DNA of 64,000 nucleotides from Actinomadura alba (GTDB lineage: Bacteria > Actinomycetota > Actinomycetes > Streptosporangiales > Streptosporangiaceae), in contig NZ_JABVEC010000014.1 of NCBI RefSeq assembly GCF_014323705.1, forward strand, positions 62,001 through 126,000. The letters run 5' to 3'. A program made the position numbers and the translations under genes. Of this stretch, positions 8,924 to 16,097 are shown piece after piece; the stretch's first letter is position 1; every line of letters begins with the position of its first letter. The notes beneath the pieces were generated by a model. That model made no database searches. It worked only from the letters and a program-made list of their open reading frames with translations, and was not told the origin of the DNA.

Positions 8924-9628
8924 TCAACGTTCGGTAATGAGCACCGGATCATGCGGTGCCAGATCATGCGGTGCCAGATCATGCGGTGCCGGATCATGCG
9001 AGGACGGCTCCGCCCGCGGGCCCTCGGGCCGCTCCCCGGCCGCCGGCCGGGGCTTGATCGCCAACGCCGGGACGAACACGTGCGCGAGAGGACCGATGGC
9101 CACCGCGTACACAAGGGTACCGAGGCCCACGGTGCCGCCCAGCAGCCAGCCTGCCGCGAGCACGGTCAGCTCGATGCCGGTGCGCACCTTGCGGATGGAA
9201 TGCCCGCGCCGGGCGAGACCGGTCATGAGGCCGTCACGCGGCCCAGGTCCCAAGCCGGCACCGATGTAGCAGCCGGTGGCGAATCCGCCGATGAGAACGG
9301 CCGCGACGAGATAGGCCCACCGTGGCGCGAGGCCGTCCGGACGCGGCAGCACGTGCAGGAAGAGATCGGCGAACACGCCCACGAGAAGCGCGTTGCTCAC
9401 GGTGCCGATCCCCGGCCGCTGCCGGAGCGGGATCCAGAGCAGCAGCACCAGCAGGCCCACGATGTTGATCCAGGCGCCTATCGACAGGCCCAGGCGCAGC
9501 GACAGCCCTTGGTGGAGGACGTCCCACGGGTCGTTGCCGAGGGTCGAGGCCACCTGAAGCGCGATGCCCAGCCCGTACAGGGCCAGTCCCACGTAAAGCT
9601 GCACCAGACGACGTATCAACAAGGCCAC
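8924..9628 (-). CDS. YczE/YitT-family integral membrane protein
   Basis: The 234-aa protein (GTG start at 9628) has about five membrane segments. The order fits YczE-type proteins: LYGLGIALQVASTLGNDPWDVLHQGLS near the start, an aromatic/glycine helix with CYIGAGLGPGPRDGLMTGL, and IRKVRTGIELTVLAAGWLLGGTVGLGT. The molecular role of the family is not established. In Bacilli and actinobacteria it is often divergent from a MocR-type regulator, as here. The last 30 residues form a hydrophilic tail with a five-residue repeat (APHDL), produced by a 15-bp tandem repeat in the DNA, and probably dispensable. Confidence 0.85.
   Translation of the reverse strand: MALLIRRLVQLYVGLALYGLGIALQVASTLGNDPWDVLHQGLSLRLGLSIGAWINIVGLLVLLLWIPLRQRPGIGTVSNALLVGVFADLFLHVLPRPDGLAPRWAYLVAAVLIGGFATGCYIGAGLGPGPRDGLMTGLARRGHSIRKVRTGIELTVLAAGWLLGGTVGLGTLVYAVAIGPLAHVFVPALAIKPRPAAGERPEGPRAEPSSHDPAPHDLAPHDLAPHDPVLITER
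8946..9000. repeat. 15-bp tandem repeat in the 3' end of the yczE-like gene
   Basis: Units begin at 8946, 8961 and 8976, with a partial fourth at 8991. The unit reads GGATCATGCGGTGCC or AGATCATGCGGTGCC. Because 15 is a multiple of three it adds five residues per copy to the encoded tail. Every unit carries a GATC. Confidence 0.95.
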
Positions 9629-9659
9629 TATCTTGATCCACTTCCCTGAAAGAGCACAA

Positions 9660-9703
9660 TTGGCACTAGTAAGCCATACAGTGGCGTGGTACTAAATAGC
9701 CAA
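9660..9703. promoter_or_regulatory. nested dyad between yczE and its MocR regulator
   Basis: Half-sites alternate as TTGGC (9660-9664), TAGTA (9667-9671), GCCA (9673-9676), TGGC (9682-9685), TACTA (9690-9694), GCCAA (9699-9703). The outer pairs form a 44-bp imperfect palindrome close upstream of the yczE start. MocR/GntR regulators commonly bind such arrays next to the divergent target gene. The assignment is inferred from position and symmetry only. Confidence 0.5.
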
Positions 9704-9732
9704 TCAACGAAAGTGGACTGGACAATCGACGC

Positions 9733-9763
9733 GATCTGGACGATCTACGCGATCCACGTGATC
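9733..9763. repeat. four GATC sites at 9-bp spacing upstream of mocR
   Basis: GATC occurs at 9733, 9742, 9751 and 9760, each exactly 9 bases after the last, in the leader of the MocR gene (start 9787). The surrounding bases also repeat loosely as CGATCTACG-like units. The array lies at 24-54 bases before the start codon, so it would be within the 5' leader or core promoter. Confidence 0.9.
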
Positions 9764-9786
9764 CGAGCACGAGAGGAGCGGGCCAC

Positions 9787-11295
9787 ATGACCCGTCGGTA
9801 TGCGGAGCGGGCGGCGGGCCCGTCCGGCCCGGCCACGACCGCACGGCACGTGAGCGGCGCGCAGCTCGCCCGGCTGCTGACCGACGTCCCGGCGGAACGT
9901 CCCTACTACGCCGCGCTCGCCCGAGCGGTCCGCGGCCTCGTGCTGGACGGCCGGCTGTCCCCGCGGGTCCGCCTGCCCGCCGAGCGGGACCTCGCCACCG
10001 CGCTCGGCGTCAGCAGGACCACGGTCACCGCGGCCTACGACGCCCTGCGCGCGGAGGGCTTCCTGGAGAGCCGGCAGGGCGCCGGGAGCTGGACCGTGCT
10101 GCCCGCGGGCGGTCTGCCGCCGCCCGGTACGCCGCTCATCGGTTCCTTCGGCGCCGCACACGCCTGGCCCCAGCCGGACGCCATCGACCTCGGGTGCGCG
10201 GCCCCCGGGGCGCCCGCCGTCTTCGGCGCGGCGGTCACCGCGGCGGTCGCCGAGCTCCCGCGCTACGTCGCCGGGCCCGGATACGAGGTGGCCGGGCTGA
10301 TGCCCCTCCGGGAGACGATCGCCGAGTACTACGCCGACCGGGGCCTGCCGACCCGGCCGGACCAGATCGTGGTCACCTCGGGAGCACAGCAGGGCCTCGC
10401 GCTGCTGCTCCAGACGCTCGTCGAGGCCGGCGACGCCGTGCTCGTCGAGCGGCCCACCTATCCGCATGCGCTCGACGCGATCCGCCGCCGCGGGGCCCGG
10501 CTCGTCCCCGTCGGCGTCAACGAGGGCTGGGACGTCGAGCTGATCGCCAGCAGTCTCCGCCAGGCCGCCGTGCGGCTGGCCTACACCATCCCGGACTTCC
10601 AGAACCCGACCGGCCGGCTCATGGGCGACGCCGAGCGCACGGCCCTGGTCGCCGCCGCCCGGCGGGCCGACACCTTCCTCGTCACCGACGAGACCTTCAG
10701 CGAAGTCGCTCTCGACGGCCGTCCGCACACTCAGGGCATCCTGCCGCTCGCCGCCTATGACAGCGGCGGCCGGGTGATCAGCATCGGCTCGGCGGCCAAG
10801 CTGATGTGGGGCGGTCTGCGCATCGGGTGGGTCAGGACGACCGTGCCTCTGGCGCGCAAGCTCGTACTGGCCCGGGCCTCGGTCGACATCGCGAGCCCGG
10901 TGCTCGACCAGCTGATCGTCCGGGAGCTGCTCCTGCACGCCGACGAGGTGCGCGCCGAACGAGCCCGCGACCTCGGTGAGCGCAGGGACGCCCTCGCGGG
11001 CGCGCTGGCCGAGCTCATGCCCGACTGGGAGTTCACCCTCCCGGCGGGCGGGATGTCGCTGTGGGTACGGCTTCCCGCGCCGATCGCCACGTCACTCGCC
11101 GAGGCGGCGGCGCGGCAGGGCGTGCGCATCGTTCCCGGCCCGGCCTTCGGCGTCGACGGCGTGCTCGAGGACTACGTGCGGCTACCGTACGTCCTGCCGC
11201 CGGCCGTGCTACGCGAAGCCGTCGAGCGGCTCGCGGTGGCCTACCGCGCGGTCGAGGCCGCGCCGCCGCCGCGCCCGCTGCCGGCCTACGTCTGA
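9787..11295 (+). CDS. MocR-family regulator (GntR HTH fused to aminotransferase fold)
   Basis: The 502-aa protein has a winged-helix GntR domain (about residues 35-105; RLPAERDLATALGVSRTTVTAAYDAL) and a fold-type I aminotransferase-like domain (about 130-490). The PLP lysine is visible in SIGSAAKLMWGG (K338), with upstream PLP/substrate residues in TSGAQQGL, PTYPHA and PDFQNPTG. MocR proteins sense PLP-linked ligands and usually control a divergent gene. The divergent YczE gene 158 bases away, with the palindrome between, is the likely target. Known relatives include PdxR, GabR and YczR; no GABA or pyridoxal synthase genes are present, so the YczR-like role fits best. Confidence 0.93.
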   Translation: MTRRYAERAAGPSGPATTARHVSGAQLARLLTDVPAERPYYAALARAVRGLVLDGRLSPRVRLPAERDLATALGVSRTTVTAAYDALRAEGFLESRQGAGSWTVLPAGGLPPPGTPLIGSFGAAHAWPQPDAIDLGCAAPGAPAVFGAAVTAAVAELPRYVAGPGYEVAGLMPLRETIAEYYADRGLPTRPDQIVVTSGAQQGLALLLQTLVEAGDAVLVERPTYPHALDAIRRRGARLVPVGVNEGWDVELIASSLRQAAVRLAYTIPDFQNPTGRLMGDAERTALVAAARRADTFLVTDETFSEVALDGRPHTQGILPLAAYDSGGRVISIGSAAKLMWGGLRIGWVRTTVPLARKLVLARASVDIASPVLDQLIVRELLLHADEVRAERARDLGERRDALAGALAELMPDWEFTLPAGGMSLWVRLPAPIATSLAEAAARQGVRIVPGPAFGVDGVLEDYVRLPYVLPPAVLREAVERLAVAYRAVEAAPPPRPLPAYV

Positions 11296-11723
11296 GCGGT
11301 CTGGATGTAACCGACCAGATGCTGGCGCTCGGTCTCGAGCTCCTCGATGGCGCTCTTGACCACGTCGCCGATGCTGACGATGCCGCTCAGCACGCCGTCC
11401 TCGACCACGGGCAGGTGCCGGATGCGGTGCTCGGTCATGATGGCACGCAGCCCGTCGACCTTGTCGTCGGGCCCGCAGGTGCGGACGTCGCCGGTCATGA
11501 TCTCTGAGACCGGCACGTCCAGCAGGGCCGCGCCCCGCACCGACATGCGCCGCACGACATCGCGCTCGGAGACGATCCCGATGATTGTCCGGCCGTCCGT
11601 CGAGACCACGACCGCGCCGATATTGTGCTCGGCGAGCATTGCCAGCAGTTCCCGCACCGTGGCGTCCGGCCGGACGGTCGCCACCGCGGTTCCCTTGTTC
11701 CGCAGAATGTCGCGTATTCGCAT
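11286..11723 (-). CDS. tandem CBS-domain protein
   Basis: ATG 11723 gives 145 aa made almost wholly of two CBS domains (about 8-60 and 73-130), with IGAVVVSTDGRTIIGIVSERD and RHLPVVEDGVLSGIVSIGD typical of each. CBS pairs bind adenosine nucleotides and act as energy or redox sensors, but stand-alone proteins of this size have no fixed function. The short C-terminal helix resembles other actinobacterial stand-alone CBS proteins linked to dormancy or stress. Its 3' end overlaps that of the MocR gene by 10 bases. Confidence 0.93.
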   Translation of the reverse strand: MRIRDILRNKGTAVATVRPDATVRELLAMLAEHNIGAVVVSTDGRTIIGIVSERDVVRRMSVRGAALLDVPVSEIMTGDVRTCGPDDKVDGLRAIMTEHRIRHLPVVEDGVLSGIVSIGDVVKSAIEELETERQHLVGYIQTAQT

Positions 11724-11900
11724 GGACCACGCTCCAGGGGGCCTAGGCACTGGCTTCCTCTCGCAAAGCTCGCACGCCCGGACGCTCCGCGGAAGGGGGA
11801 CGGTCAAGGCTTTGCCATCCGTGCGGTGGGGAGGTCCACCACCAGGAAGGCTCCCGGCACGGCGCGGACCGGCGCCCGGCCGAGGCGCACCGGCTACGGA

Positions 11901-12767
11901 TCAGGGTTCGGCGGTCAGCGTGGACAGCACGGAGAGGAACTCCGCGGGAAGGACCAGCGACTCGCCGTCATAGCGGGTCTCCAGGAGTGTGAGCGTGCCC
12001 GCTCGCCGCCAGAACAGGTGCGGGCTGAGCGACCCCGGCCCCTCCTCGTAGGCCTGGTATGCCTGAGCCTGCAGCTCGGTCGCGGCGGTCACCACCGAGC
12101 CGTAGCCACGGCCGGCGCCCACATGGATCGGATGGGCGACGATCAGGCTCCGGTTCGGCGCGACCACGAGCGCGCCGTACGGGCCGATGTCGACGTACTC
12201 CTCCAGCCAGGCCAGGTGCGTCGCGGCATAGAAGGTCCAGCCCTGCAGGACCGTCACCCGTGCGGCGCCGAGCTCCTGCTCCTCGACCTGCAGCGATCCG
12301 TCCGCCCGGACGTTGGACCGGCCGAGCATGAACAGCGCATCGCCCGACACCGGCCAGCCGTCCATCTCGTCGATGGTCACCGTGCGCACCGTGGTCGGGG
12401 TGTCGACCACCACGGCCTCGATGAGCCCCGGGGCGAACGCCCTGGCGGCCAGGATGCCGTTGTCGGCCTCGGCCGGATAGATCCGGGTCCGCAGCAGATG
12501 CTGGGCCAGCTCGAAGTCGCTGAGGTCCAGCGGCTCCTCGATGGCGGTCACGATCGTGGAGACGTGATCGGCCACCAGCGCGGGCCAGTCGTCACGGGGC
12601 ACCAGCCGCGCGAGCTGACGCAGGTTGCGCATGCTGACATGCAGCCGGTTGGCGCCCTCGAGCAGCATGACGTCGCCGGGCACCCGGCGGCAGTTGTACC
12701 CGAGGTTCTCGGCCACGAGCACCACGAAGGAGTCGAGCGCGGTGTCGTCGTACTCGCGGCGGATCAT
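11901..12767 (-). CDS. hypothetical protein, 288 aa
   Basis: The soluble protein starts at ATG 12767, whose ATGA overlaps the stop of the upstream LD-carboxypeptidase gene; the two are therefore one transcription unit. It is mostly mixed alpha/beta with no signal peptide or membrane segment. Readable stretches are an N-terminal region (DSFVVLVAENLGYNCRRVPG), RLHVSMRNLRQLARLVPRDDW and a C-terminal half rich in beta segments. The layout is loosely reminiscent of DUF1444 (YtpQ-like) proteins, but I do not rely on that. Overlap with a peptidoglycan-recycling-type peptidase suggests a linked but unknown role. Confidence 0.8.
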   Translation of the reverse strand: MIRREYDDTALDSFVVLVAENLGYNCRRVPGDVMLLEGANRLHVSMRNLRQLARLVPRDDWPALVADHVSTIVTAIEEPLDLSDFELAQHLLRTRIYPAEADNGILAARAFAPGLIEAVVVDTPTTVRTVTIDEMDGWPVSGDALFMLGRSNVRADGSLQVEEQELGAARVTVLQGWTFYAATHLAWLEEYVDIGPYGALVVAPNRSLIVAHPIHVGAGRGYGSVVTAATELQAQAYQAYEEGPGSLSPHLFWRRAGTLTLLETRYDGESLVLPAEFLSVLSTLTAEP

Positions 12768-13738
12768 CGGTCACCGCCGGGGGTGAGGACGCCGCCGTCG
12801 GCGTCGAGGTCGACCATGCCGCCGAGCTCGACGGTCAGCTGAGTGGGACCGTGCCCGACGGGGAGCCCCGCGAGCACCGGTACGCCGATCCGGCCGAGCC
12901 GGGACGCGAGGACGCCGTCGAGTTCGGCCGGGTCGCCGCAGCCGGTCCAGGTGCCGAGCGCGATCCCGGCGACGTCGTCGAACCATCCCGCCTGCAGCAG
13001 CTGGGTGAGCATCCGGTCGACACGGTACGGCGCCTCGGCCACGTCCTCGAGGAACGCGATGGCCCCGGCCGCGGGGGGCGGCGCGTGCGGCGTGCCGAGC
13101 AGCGCAGTGAGCAGGGACAGATTTCCACCGGTGAGGACGCCCCGCGCCCGCCCCCGGGCGATCGCGTGCGTGCCGCGCACGGGTGCGCCGCCTCCCGACA
13201 GCGCGGCTTTCAGATGGACCATCGAACGCGTCTCTCCCCCGGCGACCAGGCCGGCCACCATGGGGCCGAACGAGGTCGTGATGCCGAGCCGCCGGCCGAA
13301 GGCCACGTGCAGGGCGGTGATGTCGCTGGAGCCGTGCAGGATCTTCGGATCGGCGGCGGCGAGCGCCGTCCAGTCGAGCCGCCCGAGGATCCGGGTCGCG
13401 CCGTAGCCGCCGCGGGCGCACAGCACCGCGCGCACGTCGGGGTCGCACCACGCGTCGCACAGGTCGGCGGCCCGGTCCGCGTCCGATCCCGCCAGCCGTT
13501 GCCATGCGGGCGGGCCGTCGGCCGAGCCGGCAAGGGTCACGCGGTCGAGGGAGCGCTTGCCGACGGCGACCTCGAAACCGAGCCCGCGTAGCCGGTCGCA
13601 GCCGGCCTCGAGGCGCAACTGGTCGACCGGTCCGCTGGGGGCCACGATCGCCACCCGGTCACCTGGCCGCAGCCGCCGCGGACGCACCCGGGGACATCCG
13701 GATTCCTCCCCAGCGCCATCCCGAGCGCCGCCGCTCAT
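12764..13738 (-). CDS. S66-family LD-carboxypeptidase (LdcA-like)
   Basis: ATG 13738 with GGAGGAGT upstream gives 324 aa, a normal S66 length. Family marks are the N-terminal VAIVAPSGPVD, the CARGGYGATRILGRLDW segment that precedes the catalytic region, ILHGSSDITALHVAF, the Glu-containing GAIAFLEDVAEAPYRVDRMLTQLL, and a C-terminal VPVLAGLPVGHGPTQLTVELGG. The serine nucleophile position is shifted from the usual GYSDIT to HGSSDITAL, still with Ser-Asp. These enzymes remove the terminal D-Ala from muropeptide tetrapeptides, or cleave microcin C7-type substrates (MccF). It heads a two-gene operon with the 288-aa unknown. Confidence 0.9.
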   Translation of the reverse strand: MSGGARDGAGEESGCPRVRPRRLRPGDRVAIVAPSGPVDQLRLEAGCDRLRGLGFEVAVGKRSLDRVTLAGSADGPPAWQRLAGSDADRAADLCDAWCDPDVRAVLCARGGYGATRILGRLDWTALAAADPKILHGSSDITALHVAFGRRLGITTSFGPMVAGLVAGGETRSMVHLKAALSGGGAPVRGTHAIARGRARGVLTGGNLSLLTALLGTPHAPPPAAGAIAFLEDVAEAPYRVDRMLTQLLQAGWFDDVAGIALGTWTGCGDPAELDGVLASRLGRIGVPVLAGLPVGHGPTQLTVELGGMVDLDADGGVLTPGGDR

Positions 13739-14099
13739 CGACTCCTCCTTGCTCCGCGACGGATAGAGCCTCTCAGGAGAAGCCTCTGTACGGAAGACCC
13801 CGCCCTCCGACCACGGCGCCGAGGGGTTCCCGGCTCCGGTGATCCCCATCGTAGAGGGTCGCCGCGCTTCGCTGATCACCAGCCGGGGTCCCGTCGTCAC
13901 CGGGCGGCCCGCCGCCGCGGCCCCTCGCCGCCCGGCCTCCCCGCGGCCGCCATCGGGCGGAGCCCGGCGGGGCGATCGGCCACGGCCCGCATCGGCTCCG
14001 TGACCGGCGGCGTCTGCGCGCCACGGTGATCGATCACATCGACCGCGAGAACGGCTCAGGAGCCCGCTGAGCGGCGCCGGAGCCCGGTCTGGAAACACG

Positions 14100-14147
14100 C
14101 CTCGGGTACGGCCGTCAGCGTTCCTGCGGCCGACCCGAGGGCCGTAC
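14100..14147 (+). other. alternative hairpins upstream of the sulfotransferase gene
   Basis: The 466-bp gap 13739-14204 holds no gene I can support. Its one clear element is CCTCGGGT (14100-14107) pairing with ACCCGAGG (14133-14140), continued by CGGCCG (14109-14114) with CGGCCG (14127-14132): 14 pairs, one bulged A and a 12-base loop. GTACGGCC (14106-14113) can instead pair with GGCCGTAC (14140-14147), and the two structures exclude each other. TACGAT (14145-14150) could be a -10 box. Confidence 0.5.
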
Positions 14148-14204
14148 GATCCAGTAGATGAACGCGGCGGACGCGGGTGCGGAGCTCATGGGGGTGCGAG
14201 ACTG

Positions 14205-15146
14205 GTGGCGGCTATGAGCTCAGCACCGCACATTCTGGTGATCAACGGCACCAAGGTCAGGCAGCCGGTGTTCATCCTCGGCTCACCGCACTCCGGTACC
14301 GATCTGCTCGCGCGGGCGATCAAACGGTCCACCGGCTTCCACCTGACCGTGGGCCGGCCGAGTCTGCTCCGGGTGACCTACGCCTTCGCCCGGCGGCCCT
14401 CCATCGCGTCCGCGAGCGAGCGCGGCGCCGCGCGCGTGCTGCGGGACGCCTATGCCGAGGCCTGGCGGATCAGCCCGCAGGGCTGTGCCGAGTGCGCGCC
14501 CGAGTGCCGGGCGCTCGGCGGCGCGGCCGCGGCCTTCACCGAGGCGGCCGGCGAAGCCGCTCCATGCGTGACGCCGCGCGGGGTCGACCGCTTCGCCGAC
14601 GCCGCCCCCGAACTGATCTACAGCGCCGACGTGCTGCTCGACGCCTTCCCCGACGCCCAGTTGCTGCAGGTGATCAGAGACGGCCGCGACGTGGTGGCGG
14701 ACATGCTCGAAGACGAGAGCTGCCTCACCTGGTTCCAGCCGGGGTTCGCCAACCTCGACGAGGTGTTCCCCAACCCTTTCTTCGGGGTCGAGGACGAGGT
14801 CGAGCGGGCGCGCTGGCCCAAGGCCGGCCCGGCCGTGAAGTGCGCGCTCCGCTGGCGCGGCTCGGTGCGGCTGAGCGCCAGGCTGCGCGCGCAGACGCCG
14901 GACGACCAGCTCCTCACCGTGCGCTACGAGGACCTGGTCGACCGGCCCCGCAAGATCGCCGGTGATCTGTCCGCCTATCTCGGCAGCCCGATCTCCAAGA
15001 GCGTCCTGTCCGGGCTGGCGCGCACCGGCGACCGCCGCGGGCCCGCGCCCGTGGGCGGATGGCGCGATCGCCTCACGCCGAAGCAGGTGACCCAGGTCGT
15101 GCGGATCGCCGGCCGCGAGCTGGGCCGTCTCGGCTACGACCTCTGA
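14205..15146 (+). CDS. sulfotransferase-family protein
   Basis: The 313-aa protein starts at GTG 14205 (GGGGG 10 bases upstream) or ATG 14214. The PAPS 5'-phosphosulfate loop is PVFILGSPHSGTDLLARAI (about 21-39) and the 3'-phosphate site is LLQVIRDGRDVVADML (about 155-170); LTVRYEDLVDRP is the usual later motif. The family transfers sulfate from PAPS to small molecules, lipids or glycans. A cysteine cluster (GCAECAPEC, near 86-94) is unusual for the fold and may bind metal or form a disulfide. No PAPS synthesis genes are nearby. It overlaps the 3' end of the small membrane-protein gene by 13 bases. Confidence 0.88.
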   Translation: MAAMSSAPHILVINGTKVRQPVFILGSPHSGTDLLARAIKRSTGFHLTVGRPSLLRVTYAFARRPSIASASERGAARVLRDAYAEAWRISPQGCAECAPECRALGGAAAAFTEAAGEAAPCVTPRGVDRFADAAPELIYSADVLLDAFPDAQLLQVIRDGRDVVADMLEDESCLTWFQPGFANLDEVFPNPFFGVEDEVERARWPKAGPAVKCALRWRGSVRLSARLRAQTPDDQLLTVRYEDLVDRPRKIAGDLSAYLGSPISKSVLSGLARTGDRRGPAPVGGWRDRLTPKQVTQVVRIAGRELGRLGYDL

Positions 15147-15352
15147 CGGGGTCCCGTCTCCTGGATCGACCAGGAGCTCGGCCGGACCCGACCCCGCAGG
15201 CGGCGAACGTCCAGCGAGACGGAACGGGCCCGCCGGAGCACGGGCGCGGGCAGATCGTGGCAGAGCCAGCCGATGGCCACCCCGGCCGCACCGAGCCCGA
15301 CGATGAGAACGCTGTAGCGCGCCACTCCGCGCTTGACGGCCCGACGCACCAT
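15134..15352 (-). CDS. small single-pass membrane protein, 72 aa
   Basis: ATG 15352 is preceded by a good site (GGAGAGGTGAGC before ATG). The peptide has a basic start (VRRAVKRGVARY), one hydrophobic helix (SVLIVGLGAAGVAIGW) and an arginine-rich tail. Positive charge on both sides leaves the orientation unclear. I do not recognise a family. It is convergent with the sulfotransferase gene. Support comes from start-site quality and the clean membrane helix. Confidence 0.5.
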   Translation of the reverse strand: MVRRAVKRGVARYSVLIVGLGAAGVAIGWLCHDLPAPVLRRARSVSLDVRRLRGRVRPSSWSIQETGPRQRS

Positions 15353-15500
15353 GCTCACCTCTCCGCGATGGCCACTTCTGCCAACTTCACGACCTTGAAC
15401 GGGGGGAGACCGACCATGGATGAGACGCCGGATGAAGGGGAGCGGTCCGGATGGTGACCCCGGGACCGGCGCGGGGCGGGGGCGGGATCGGCCCGGCGGA

Positions 15501-16013
15501 TCAGGGACTGAAGATGTGCTGCATCCGGATCAGCCGGCCCTGCGCGTCCAGGGTCACGTGGAACATGCGGGCCCGGTTGGGCAGCGGGCCGTACCTCGCC
15601 TCGGCGCGGCGCACCATCGACGCGAACTGCTCCGGCGACACGAGCGCACCGCTGATCCAGTCGCTCAGATCGCCCTCGTAGTACGGCGCGGTGATCCTGA
15701 TCATGACGCCCGGGGCGAGGCGCACGGGTTTGTAGGGCTGGATCTTGACGGGGACGAGGGTCTCGGGCCCGCCCGGCTGGCGCTCGGTGGCGCGCGCGAC
15801 GAGGACCTCGCCGGGCGTCGCGCCCGGCCGGACCAGCGCGAAGATCTGGGACGCCGGCGCCGTGACGCGCACCGCGACCTCGCTCACGGGCACCGTGGAC
15901 GTCGACTGCCGGCCACAGGCGGCGGGCAGTACGACGGCGGCCGCGATCAGCAGCGTCAGCGAGCACACCCGCAACCAGAAACGTATGAGAACACCTCGAA
16001 CGGACACACCCAT
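15501..16013 (-). CDS. lipoprotein, hypothetical
   Basis: From ATG 16013 the protein is 170 aa; GTG 16040 is an alternative that adds nine residues. A basic start (VRGVLIRFWLR) and hydrophobic core (VCSLTLLIAAAVV) lead to a lipobox LPAAC, so it is probably an acylated, exported protein. The mature part has an extracytoplasmic beta-rich region (VRVTAPASQIFALVRPGATPGEVLVA) and a C-terminal segment on weighing arguments such as YEGDLSDWISGALVSPEQF. No family is recognised. It ends about 150 bases past the small membrane gene and is followed upstream by the ABC exporter in the same direction. Confidence 0.75.
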   Translation of the reverse strand: MGVSVRGVLIRFWLRVCSLTLLIAAAVVLPAACGRQSTSTVPVSEVAVRVTAPASQIFALVRPGATPGEVLVARATERQPGGPETLVPVKIQPYKPVRLAPGVMIRITAPYYEGDLSDWISGALVSPEQFASMVRRAEARYGPLPNRARMFHVTLDAQGRLIRMQHIFSP

Positions 16014-16097
16014 CACCCCCGGTGATGCGTTCCTACCCACATTCGCGGATCATGCCTCACCCGGCGTGACGGGTTGTCCCCGGAGCGCGCTCGGCGA

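Noticed and set aside
14177..14965. 262-codon frame over the sulfotransferase gene
   Set aside because: Arg-rich shadow; PAPS-binding motifs are only in the other frame.
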